Source: Allium sativum
Lineage: Eukaryota; Streptophyta; Magnoliopsida; Asparagales; Amaryllidaceae
DNA: 64,000 nucleotides
NCBI GenBank assembly: GCA_030737875.1
Contig: CM060923.1
Location: forward strand, 176,803,696 to 176,867,695
Reading direction: 5' to 3'
The number at the start of each line of letters is the position of its first letter. The first letter of the stretch is position 1. Positions 46,381-56,073 of this stretch are shown here, one piece after another. The position numbers and the translations under genes are program-made. Under the pieces are notes generated by a model. That model did not search any database, was not told the origin of the DNA, and saw only the letters and a program-made list of their open reading frames with translations.

Positions 46381-46814
46381 GAGCACAACCAACAATGGCT
46401 TGTTCAGTGACTAAACAACCCACGGAGCAACCAGGTGTGGCTTGTTCAGTCACTCGTGGCTAGTTTGCGCTTGGTTCGTGGCTGGTTGAGGGAACAGAGG
46501 CTAGTGGTTATAACAACGAAGTCTTTTCCATTATAAGTTTATAACGGCAAAGTCTTTGCCTTTATAAATTTATAACGGCAAAGACTTTGCCGTTATAAAC
46601 TTTTAATAATAAACAAACATTCAAATGTTGTTTGTTGTTGTGAACAATGATAATATTGGACGAAAGGGTTGTTATTGTTTTATACTGTTTGTATTATATA
46701 ATATATTTTTAAGTGGTTTGTGGGTGGTTGTGGCTAGTTTTGTATTGCTGGGTAATTGGTGGTTTGTTTGGATGAAAGAGAAAAAGTGAACAAAACAGAT
46801 TGTTGGTTATGGTC
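46381..46814. mobile_element. Tourist-like (PIF/Harbinger-type) MITE
   Basis: The left end GAGCACAACCAACAAT and the reverse complement of the right end (GACCATAACCAACAAT) match at 14 of 16 bases. TTA flanks both sides (46378-46380, 46815-46817), the 3-bp duplication of PIF/Harbinger transposases. It is 434 bp long with no coding capacity. It contains a perfect 24-bp inverted repeat (46537-46560 with 46577-46600) built from palindromes GGCAAAGTCTTTGCC/GGCAAAGACTTTGCC. Confidence 0.75.
46537..46600. repeat. 24-bp perfect inverted repeat inside the MITE
   Basis: Arms 46537-46560 and 46577-46600 with a 16-nt AT-rich spacer; each arm itself contains a near-perfect 15-bp palindrome. A degenerate third copy precedes it (about 46510-46536). 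Confidence 0.9.
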
Positions 46815-46817
46815 TTA

Positions 46818-48445
46818 ATGGCATAAGGGAATTCAATCCCTTCCTTCTTTTCTTCATCTCTTCCACCAAAATCTCCCCCTTCTGTTCTAATCAATACATC
46901 GCTTCTCTTACCTCTAATCTTCCTCCGTACTTTCTTCCGTGTGGCAACCAAACCGAACCGTGTATATCTTTTCAGATCTAACCCTGTACAATGCCTCCTC
47001 TCAACTCCCGCATTATTCTTAGATCCAGAACTTGGCTACTTCTATTGACCGTATCGCTTCATCCTTCACCTCATCCTTCATGTAGTGGCTCCTCCTTGAA
47101 TCTGAGTTGTTTCGACTTGTGAAGACCGTGAGGGTTTGGCGTCGTTCGACCTAGATTTGCGTTAACTTCTTTATTATGTTCAGTTTTCGCGTTTCGCCCT
47201 TCGGGTAGTGATGGATATCGGTGGAGTGGGATATTCAATGTGGATTGGTTGATGGTGATAGATGCTGGTTGCTAGCGGATGGGATCTACAAGCTTGTGGC
47301 TTATGGGTTTTGGTATTTTACCTTGAAGTTTGGGGTCGGTTTTGTTCCAGGATCAAGTTTGGGATTGGTCAGTATGTTCATGGTTGTTATCGTTTCAAGC
47401 ACATTGGTGAAGAACTTGCTCTTGTAATGTTGTTGGATTGTTGGTGACCGGGTGTACTTCAGACTTTTTTTTGTTCTACCAAATTCTGGACTCAGGTAAT
47501 TGCTCAAGCAAGGTTTTCATGGAATTAGATGTTTTTCAATTCTTTTTCCGGCCTGTTTTTGTTCAAAGCCTGGTGATCTGGAATATCATTGCCACTATCA
47601 TGAGCAGTATACCGGGTGAAGCATAACTGCCTTGTTTATGTTGTTCTATTTTGTAGTTTATCATTACCTGCCTACTTTGAATCTTCTTTTCTTGGAACAA
47701 TTGAATGGCTCTGATATGGTAATTTTCTATGGAGGTGTTGGATTATGTTCAACGGCTCGCATATCAGAAGAAAAGTCATGGTTTCAAGAAAATATGGGTT
47801 TCAATACTGTTGTTCCCTTATGTCAAAACTACAAAGCAATGTTGTGACACTATGTTGCAAGGTTCGACTATACTTATTGATTTGTTTGGCTGTTCTTTGA
47901 ACAGTGTATACTAGTCTATTGATGTATGACTAATGTGTACTCTGTTACTTAGTGTAATTCACTACTTATACAGTATGTAATAATCTATGTAATACTCTCC
48001 CTACGTGGATATATTAGAGTAGTATAGTATTATAACTAGCTCCTTTTCTTTAATCTAGTATAGATGAGTGGACGGACCACTATAAACTCCTTATGTAGTG
48101 GACGTACCACTTTAAAAACCGAACTAACGGTGTGGCAATATGCCACACTCCTGTACTTATTGTAATTATTATTTGTTATAATAATAATTGTTACATATCA
48201 CTATAAAAACCGGTTGGCTATGCCAAAAAAAACAGGGACGACTATGCCATATAACTCCAGCATTTCCCCAAGATATTTCCAAAGTAATATTTTGGTCTAG
48301 GATTGATAGTTGGTTATTTAACTATCGAACAATACACAAAAAATGATCCATGATTTGTTTCCTATAGAAATCACTAATACACTTTTAATTAATTTCTTAT
48401 TAATTAAATTTCCTATCCCTTATTCTATAAAGTTCACATACTTAA
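46818..48445. other. Unassigned interval, possibly low copy
   Basis: The left part (46840-47150) is pyrimidine-rich like a 5' leader, followed by DNA with several short open frames (60-70 codons, 47221-47914), none with a recognisable domain. The right part (48300-48440) contains GATAGTTGGTTATTTAACTA, shared with LTR D (23436-23457), so at least 48300-48440 is probably an LTR relic on the minus strand. No gene is called. Confidence 0.35.
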
Positions 48446-49179
48446 TGTAATGACCCGCATTTTAGCTGTCGAATAATTAATTAATTTAATTATTAAATAT
48501 CAATTTAAAGATATCGATAACTGGAATTAAATAATATTGATATTTAATTAATATAAATAAGAGAAAAAAAATATTTTCGGAATAATCAGAAATAACAGAA
48601 TTCATGATATGGTATGAATTGGACGATATAAAATATATAATTCAGTTTATATTGAATTATATTGACGAATATATTATTTAAACGAAGTCTGAACGTATAA
48701 TATATATTATAATTAAAATCGAGCTTGAAATGGCGCGACAGTTCGTAATTTGGCGATTTGAACTTTAACTGGATATATAGGGTTCGATTTAAATCGGATT
48801 TCTGTGAAATGAGAAACGCTAGGAGCTGGTGAAGTATATTTTTCTGTTGGAAGATAAACATCAGGATTTCGTCGGGTAGATTGTGAGTTGTCTCCAAATC
48901 AAATTTTAAAATAGTCGCTATAGAATCGTTTATCGACCGTAAAGGTTTACTTGATATAACTAGTTACCGGTTTCGAATTTAGACAAGGTTCTTTTAGATG
49001 TAGTGATAATTTAATTTTTAATTAATTAAATAAACAACTTTTTATTTGGAGTATTTTGCACCCTATATCAATAATTTGGGGTTTCACAGAATAAGTTACC
49101 GGACCTATAATATTATATTTCTGGGACTGTGGCACATTGGTCAACACAACGATATTTTTACTTTTGTCATTGGTGGCCC

Positions 49180-49220
<41 letters not shown>

Positions 49221-49297
49221 AGTGGGAAATAGGGTACTTAAATCAGTCTTATGTTTGCTCTACAATGCCTTTACGGTTAGTGCTCTTGCATGGATTT
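48446..49297 (+). repeat. LTR fragment F, truncated by element C
   Basis: Starts TGTAATGACCCGCATTTTAG and continues with Tekay LTR words (AAATGGCGCGACAGTTCGTAA, AATAGTCGCTATAGAATCG) in the order seen in A, B and C. It stops where the C LTR begins. A (TA)n run fills 49182-49217. The rest of F would lie past C, outside the window. Confidence 0.8.
49293..49297. repeat. Presumed target-site duplication of element C, left (GATTT)
   Basis: Five bases before the C 5' LTR; the partner is outside the window. Confidence 0.5.
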
Positions 49298-50177
49298 TGT
49301 AACGACCCAGAAAATCTGAACCAATTTAAAATTTTTAAATTGGCTAAAATAATGGATTTTAAGTATTTAAAATAAATATTTTAAGTATTGGCGATGAAAA
49401 CTGAGTTGAAATCGACATTTGAAAACCAATATAATTAATTATAATTATATATAGAATTGGAAATGGCGCGGTAGTTCGATAATTCGATTTCAAACTTCAA
49501 TTGAATATACCGGGTGCAAAACAATCCAGATTTTAGTGAAACCAAAAACATTTGAATCTAATTAGTAATATCTTTCTAACGAATCCGACCAATCGAAATT
49601 TGATAGCGGGAATCAAAAGGTATGTCCAGTTGAAAATTCTGAATAGTCGCTATGGAATTCAGGCCCTTAAAAATGGACATTTTGCAAATGACCTCGGATT
49701 TCGACGAAACCACTTTTGTTAGATCCGCAGTGTCAAGTTATTGCTAGGTTTCAAATTTCATAATTTTTCGAATCAATATATGAGCGTGGCAAAAGGAAAC
49801 GCGTTTGACCAGTTTCTGTTGATTTTAATCGAATGGAAATTGGCCATTTCTCAAACGGTCTCAGAATTTGACGAAACTAGTTTTGTTAGGACCGTATCGT
49901 CAATACGAAGCTAGAAAATATTTTTCTGGAATTTTTCTAGTTAGTATGTGACCCCGGTAATTTGAAATGTACGTTTAAAATTCAATATAGTGATTTAAAT
50001 GAAAATTCAAAAGGAAACTGGCTGTAACGATCAAATCAGCTAGCGATACATATCCCAGTGTGTTCGGAATGGGGGTAAAACGCTAAGGACGACAGGCGGT
50101 GGGCCTCGTTTCGAGGTCGTGTGTAAAAGTCAACCTATTTGCGAAATTAAATAATAAAATAATAAAATTAAAAAAAA

Positions 50178-50499
50178 AAAATTTTGATTCCCTCCCTCCC
50201 CTTTATCTTCTTCCTGGCCCCCCCTTTTTTCTTTTCATTTCGATTTATACAGAGGAAAAAAAAAAAAAAAGAGACCTAAACCTAATCGACCGCCGAACCA
50301 CCAACCTCCCACCGCTCCGCCGCACTGGGCCTCCACCTGTTTCCCCCCTCCATCGATCGAAGCCGCCGACGAAGACCCCGTCCCCCACAGAGCGTCGCGA
50401 CACCGATTAGCCCCCCCCCTCGCTGACAACGCTGAACCGCCGACCGCCACCTCGAAGCCTTGCCGCCGTCGATCTGCGAGAAACCCCCCCTCGGTACGT
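50178..50499 (+). promoter_or_regulatory. LTR leader-like CT/GC-rich segment ending TCG|GTACGT
   Basis: A pyrimidine-rich then GC-rich stretch in the position of a plant 5' UTR exon, ending in a donor-like GT (50494-50495) followed by T-rich DNA. The 3' LTR copy ends at 60949-60950 and carries a 12-bp extra unit near 60731. Parallel to B (1762) and A. Exon status is inferred. Confidence 0.45.
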
Positions 50500-51284
50500 T
50501 TTCTTTCATTTTATTTATTTAGTTTATTTTTGTTTTAAATTCTGATTTTAAAACATTTAAGAACTGATCTTGAAAATGATTTTTAAACTGTTTTTTTTTA
50601 AAAGGTATAAAGCCTGAATTTTAAAAGGAAATGAAGCCTGATTTTTTTTAAAGTATAAAAACCGAATTGATTTTGTTAAAGTTTAAAACTGATTCGTTTT
50701 AAAGAAAATTAAAAACAGATTTGTTTTAAAGAAAATTAAAACTGATTTTTGTTTTTAAAATAAAGTAAAACTGATTTGTTTTAAAGAAAAGTTAAAACTG
50801 CAATTTTTTAAAAAAGGTAAAAAAACTGAAATTTTTATAAAAGAATTTTAAAACAGAAATTTTTATAAAAGTAAAACTGTTTTTATAAAAGAATTTTAAA
50901 ACTGAAATTTTAAACAATATAAAAACTGATTTGGTTTTTAAAAAAATTAAAAACTGAATTTCTTTTAAGAAATAAAAATCATATTTTTATATGTTGAAAG
51001 TCGAAATAAAAATCATATTTTTATATGTTGAAAGTCGATATAAAAATCATATTTTTATATAATGAATAGCGAAGTCAAAATTCGATTTTTATATATTGAA
51101 TAACATAGAAAAAAATTCTATTTTTACATGTGTAGAGAATACGGGCGAAAGCGACAAAAGGCGAAGATTTTTATAAGTGAAGTGTCGTGCAGTTGGATAG
51201 CTATTGGTGAGATTTCTGATTTAAAATTTATATATATACGTGTGAAATGAAAGTGAATAGCTATATATAAATTGCTATATATAA

Positions 51285-51291
<7 letters not shown>

Positions 51292-51327
<36 letters not shown>
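51292..51327. repeat. (TA)n microsatellite, C 5' LTR
   Basis: TA run immediately upstream of the CGTCCA hairpin; the 3' LTR copy is at about 61747-61781 with a slightly different start. Confidence 0.9.
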
Positions 51328-51328
<1 letters not shown>

Positions 51329-51334
51329 GCCCCT

Positions 51335-51353
51335 CGTCCACAAACCATGGACG
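51335..51353. other. Conserved LTR hairpin CGTCCA/TGGACG (C 5' LTR)
   Basis: 6-bp stem, loop CAAACCA; 3' LTR copy at 61789-61807. Confidence 0.7.
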
Positions 51354-51682
51354 ATATTTATTGGTTGAAATTGTTGTGAAAATGGAATGATTGTTTGGGA
51401 TTGTTTGTGATGGATATTGGTTGATTGTGGTTGAAAAATACCCGTTTGTGGTTGTGAAATATTTGGTTGAAACCACTTAGGATTAGTTTGTGGAAATGAA
51501 ATAAATATATACATGCCGCCTGCGTGCGAACTAGATGCATGATTCCCATTGTCAAAAACCGCGAGGTTTTAAGGTAGAGCGAGGAGCCGTACTAGGGACG
51601 GTGCCGGTGTAACTACCCTGCCGTTATGCTGCCGAAATTTTGAATAATATTTGTGTGATTGAATTATTTTCATTTGCTTAAA

Positions 51683-52190
51683 CTATTGAAAACATTCATG
51701 TGTTGAATTGATATTCATTCGTTGTTTAGAAATTCATGTGTTGAATGGTATTCATATTTTGAAATAAATTGTTCGATAATAAAAATCACATTTTTATCCA
51801 TATGTAAAAACTATTGAAAACATTCATGTGTTGAATTGATATTCATTCGTTGTTTAGAAATTCATGTGTTGAATGGTATTCATATTTTGAAATAAATTGT
51901 TCGATAATAAAAATCACATTTTTATCCATATGTAAAAACTATTGAAAACATTCATGTGTTGAATTGATATTCATTCGTTGTTTAGAAATTCATGTGTTGA
52001 ATGGTATTCATATTTTGAAATAAATTGTTCGATAATAAAAATCACATTTTTATCCATATGTAAAAACTATTGAAAACATTCATGTGTTGAATTGATATTC
52101 ATTCGTTGTTTAGAAATTCATGTGTTGAATGGTATTCATATTTTGAAATAAACTGTTTGATAATAAAAATCACCTTTTATCGACTATATG
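51683..52190 (+). repeat. 128-bp tandem repeat, four copies
   Basis: CTATTGAAAACATTCATG starts at 51683, 51811, 51939 and 52067, exactly 128 bp apart; copies 1-3 look identical and copy 4 diverges at its end. The 3' LTR has the same four (62137, 62265, 62393, 62521). Confidence 0.97.
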
Positions 52191-52484
52191 AACTATATGG
52201 AAAAATAGTGTTTTGAAATGAATTGTTTTACAATAAAAATCACATTTTTATTGTATGCATAAAACGTTGAAATGTGAAGTGTTAAAAATAGCCACTTGTT
52301 CAAAATAAACATAGATGAGTTGAAATATTCATTAATTAGCTAATGAAATGATTTGCACCTATTTATGTAACATTAGAATGAATGGAGTTTTTAAACCAAA
52401 TAGAAATCAAATATGAAGTTGAATAGAAAATGAAAAATGATATGAACTGTATATATATGTACATGCATATTCATTAAACAGGTT

Positions 52485-52720
52485 ATAGCAAAGGGGCTAG
52501 AGAAGAGGAATAAAATTTTGTGCCCGACAAATAGGTACACATTTACTGATTTGTTTGGGTGATGATTTTGAGCCTGATTGGCTAGCCGCTTGGCTTTTTC
52601 TTTTTCTTTTTGAGATTAGAAGGACCGGGACGCTATTTGCGATTTCCCGACGCTCCCGGTGCAGGGGAGGTTATGGCGAAATTTTTCCAAAATTTAAGGT
52701 GTTAGAAAAAATTTTGAAGT
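52485..52720 (+). repeat. Shared cassette inside the C 5' LTR
   Basis: GCCCGACAAATAGGTACAC, GATTGGCTAGCCGCTTGGC, CGCTCCCGGTGCAGGGGAG and GGTTATGGCGAAATTTTTCC in the same order as in the B 3' UTR. The 3' LTR copy is at about 62938-63173. Confidence 0.85.
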
Positions 52721-52842
52721 GTAAACGATATGGAAATCATTGAATAAACTATATTTATATAACTATATAAATATAAATAAAATTAAAACGAAACGAGGCT
52801 GTGCAGTTCGTATTTTGAAACCGTGATTTCAAACGACTAGTA

Positions 52843-53240
52843 CGGGAAATCCGACCATTGGATTTTCCCGAAACCTCAACCGTCGGGTTCGCCTTGGAAT
52901 AATCTTTCCAACGGCACCAACCTTGTAAAAATCCAACGGTTGGATTGTCTGGAATGTTTAATTCAAATCTGAAGAAAAACAGCGCCAGAAACGATTATAT
53001 TTATTTATATATATAAATATAATTATATTTAATCGAATAACGACGCTGCAGTTCGTATTTTGAAATCGAAATTTCAAACGATTGTACCGGGAGATCCGAC
53101 CGTCGGATTTTCCCGAACCTGGAACCGTTGGGTTCGTTTTGAAAAGACCTTTCTAATGAGGTAAATTTTGTGAAGATCCAACGGTTAGATTTTCAGATAT
53201 GTGTAAATCAAATCTGAAGAAAAACAGCGCCACGGCCGCC
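52843..53240 (+). repeat. Duplicated palindrome module in the C LTR
   Basis: Two diverged copies with GGAAATCCGACCATTGG / GGGAGATCCGACCGTCGG openings and GATCCAACGGTT boxes; ATCCAAC/GTTGGAT is at 52931-52945. Confidence 0.7.
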
Positions 53241-55053
53241 TTATGGCCCGAAGCGTCGTTTTAAATAAAATGGCTATTTTAAAATAAATAAAAATAGCGA
53301 TAAATAGTTATAAAATATCGTAAGCGATATGGAATGGAAATAAACTGAATTTGCTTGATTTATGTGATGTTTGATGGTTGAATGTGTTTGGTGTAAAAAT
53401 TACATTAAAGGACAAAATTGGTGTTGTCGAATAATTTAACCATTGAAATAAATCGATTTGAAATTCTAAATATACGTGAATTATTTGAGAAGGCCGAGTT
53501 AATTCTCATTTCAAATAATTGATCGACGATTGAAAGTCGAAGATGAAGACGATGGTCGAAGACCGGAGATCTTCACCTCGTTTGGATGGTAACCGAGGTC
53601 CTGATTGGGAGGCATCCCGAAATATGGATAATGAGTGGTGATCGTTCAGACGTACGTGTTGATCGAAGGGTTTGCGAGGTATTTAGTGCCTCCGGTTTCG
53701 TTCAGACCCAGAACGGACTTGTGAATGGATTGTGTATCCGACATTGGAATTTGTTCTGTGTGATTGATAGCCATCAGTTGCACGGTATGAATTGTCTGTG
53801 TGGCATGCTAAGATGCAGAGATCAGGACTTCTGTTGAAAAGCAAAGTCTTGTGGTGATGATCAAAGCACCGCCTGTGTGGCGTAGCTTTGTGTATAACGT
53901 GAATTCGCGAGCCTCACACCCCGGTATGAACCTAAAACGGGAGAGGACATCAGGGAGGGCCTGCGTTTCTTTCTAGCTAGGGTGGTGTCAGTGACCTACC
54001 AGCCCTGACATTTATATACTTTTCACCTATGTGGTTGTTGCTGTTGCGAGGCGCCTCGGTTTGATCGGACGATCCGGGTCCGATGGAGTCATTCGTTGGC
54101 TCGTTTACACCCCAAAGGGTGGGGAAACGCAGTGTTCAGGAATTTTAATCCACATCGGTGGACCGGCCCTGACGATCCAAGGGTCACTCGAGCTCTGATC
54201 CTGAGGGGCGGGCTAGAGCGTCTCGAATTCGGTAAGGACTATCTTTTGCCTTGGTTCATGACGGAAATCCAATTTCCAAATACGACATCGTGCGGTTTTG
54301 ATTGTATACCTACATATGGCGACATAGTGGTATGGGGCATTAATGCCGTCTATGATTGATAGTTATGATTTGAAATTGTTTTCAAAACATATAAACACTA
54401 GCAATAATATCAAATGCCTTTGTTTTATTCGTATCAAGCATATCTTGGTCGTTATAAGGTAAAAACTCTATCCTCCGGTTTGCGTTGCATTGTGTGATGG
54501 GAACTGAGTCTTATAACGGCTTCATTTTTATAAAAAGCATAGCGATGTTTAAAAGAAAGAGTTGTTTTAAAGCACTGGCAATCCAATGGAGTAAACCCGT
54601 TCCACGAAGGTGGCGTGGTCCTGTGATTAGCCAATTATATATGTGTTGAGTAGATTTCTCATACCAGTCCCATGACTGACTCGTAGTTTGTTTCACTCTC
54701 AAACTCGGGTGCCCCTTTTTCCACACGGGCAGCCTTGTATTCAGGTTTAGCTGGTTCTTTCTGGATAGCTGGAGCTGGAGATGGATTCTATCATTTATTT
54801 CTTTTTATGCTGTTCAGCTCCTATTGTACATATTTTGTTTATTTCCGCTGTAGGAATTTATGTATAGCTGAACTGTATTTGTACTAAGTAAGATCCTGTA
54901 TACTGTGTAACTCTGATGATTACTTTATCCAGTATATTTTGTTGTTCATTATCTGGTGTATTTATTTAATTCTGTTCTGCTATTATATGTTTTGTGTTAT
55001 ATTCCAAAGATAACCTTGTTTCCATGAGAACGGGAAATCGGGTCGTCTCAACG

Positions 55054-55065
55054 TGGTATCAGAGC
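55054..55065 (+). other. Primer-binding site, initiator tRNA-Met (element C)
   Basis: TGGTATCAGAGC, 3 nt inside the 5' LTR. Confidence 0.95.
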
Positions 55066-55265
55066 TTTGGTTAAGCTTAGTTCTGGAATATAACATTTGA
55101 ACGAACTCGTCAGAAATAGAACCAGTAGTGTTCTAGGACGGGTAACTCTATACAGATAGGATCAGTAATATCCTAGTATGAGTAAAGCAGAATGGTTACA
55201 CCTCGATAGACACATTTACATTTGAAGTATATGTTTCTATGTTTTAAAATACCTTTTCTGTGACC

Positions 55266-55302
55266 TGACACTTGATCTGCTAATTGCAGAAGTACTAGAA
55301 AA
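55266..55302 (+). promoter_or_regulatory. 3' splice-site-like sequence just before the gag start
   Basis: GATCTGCTAATTGCAG ends at 55289, 13 nt before the gag ATG (55303). With the LTR donor-like site (50494) it could define a 4.8-kb leader intron in messenger RNA. Inference only. Confidence 0.35.
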
Positions 55303-56073
55303 ATGAGTGCCAGAAACAGAAGGAATACAGAACCCGATCTAGAGGCTCTATTCAAGAGATATCGAAATCTGGGTGGAGAAAAATTCTCGGGCAATGAATC
55401 TATTATTCAAACTCAAGCTTGGTTGAGTTCTGTCGAAAAAATCTTTGAGCATATCCAGCTGAGAGATGACCAGAAACGGTTAGTAGCATCTTGGGCGCTT
55501 AAAGAAGAAGCTTTAATCTGGTGGGAATCAATCATCAGAAATAATCCAGAAGGTGATATCACCTGGGACAGATTCAAATTGATTTTCTTAGAAAGATTTA
55601 CTCCTCCCGAAGTAACCGAGAGATTATGTGATGAATTTTCTTATCTAATACAAGGTGATATGACCATTCCCGAATATCATAAGAAATTCAATGAACTTGC
55701 TCACTTTGCTCCTCATCTAATTCAAAATCCGAAGAGGAAGAATATGAGATTTATTCACGGACTTCAAAGGAAATACCAGAATAAAGTATTGGGGCATGTG
55801 AAGCTTCCTTTCTCAGAAATGATTTATATGGCTTATCAGTATGAAGATCTCCATAAGAAAGGAATGTTACGCGACGAAGAAGAAGTCAGTTCTAGTGACA
55901 TGGCAAAGTCAGAAACTGATATTCCTGAAGCCAATACAAGGTCGGAGGTAAATAAGAAGCCCAGTGCCAAGAGAAAAAGGGCTGAATCTGGGAGCGAACG
56001 AATAACGACCGCCACGTGCTCAAGCTGCAATAGAAAAGGACATTTGGCGATAAGTTGTAAATCTTGGAACTAA
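55303..56073 (+). CDS. gag: Gag of element C (256 codons, ends at an in-frame TAA)
   Basis: Capsid-nucleocapsid precursor that forms the virus-like particle in the cytoplasm. Starts at ATG 55303, the first ATG after the splice-acceptor-like site. A retrotransposon-gag domain spans about residues 35-150 (ALKEEALIWWE, TWDRFKLIFLERF, MTIPEYHKKFNEL words). A charged, serine-rich linker follows, then one CCHC knuckle, CSSCNRKGHLAISC (about residues 239-252). The TAA at 56071 falls between this knuckle and a second one, [14 protein letters not shown] (56125-56166), which continues in the same frame. So the stop either truncates gag or is a recent lesion; the protein to this point would hold capsid and one finger. 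It is distantly related to the gag of E. Confidence 0.93.
   Translation: MSARNRRNTEPDLEALFKRYRNLGGEKFSGNESIIQTQAWLSSVEKIFEHIQLRDDQKRLVASWALKEEALIWWESIIRNNPEGDITWDRFKLIFLERFTPPEVTERLCDEFSYLIQGDMTIPEYHKKFNELAHFAPHLIQNPKRKNMRFIHGLQRKYQNKVLGHVKLPFSEMIYMAYQYEDLHKKGMLRDEEEVSSSDMAKSETDIPEANTRSEVNKKPSAKRKRAESGSERITTATCSSCNRKGHLAISCKSWN

Larger units (their letters stand above)
49298..55050 (+). repeat. Element C 5' LTR (about 5.75 kb)
   Basis: TGTAACGACCC to GGTCGTCTCA. Landmarks: CT/GC-rich leader and donor-like site (50178-50499), A/T-rich homopolymer zone (50520-51120), (TA)n (51292-51327), CGTCCA hairpin (51335-51353), 128-bp x4 array (51683-52190), shared cassette (52485-52720), duplicated palindrome module (52843-53240), and CAAAGC..GCTTTG region (53860-53892). 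Confidence 0.95.

Noticed and set aside
46709..46951. 80-codon minus-strand frame with basic N-terminus
   Set aside because: Overlaps the MITE end and the pyrimidine-rich DNA beyond it; no domain, so treated as chance.
47221..47914. Cluster of 60-70 codon frames that might be exons of a host gene
   Set aside because: Frames do not join through convincing splice sites into a recognisable protein; left unassigned.
51683..52190. Regular direct repeats, CRISPR-like at first sight
   Set aside because: Pure 128-bp tandem units without unique spacers, in a plant LTR.
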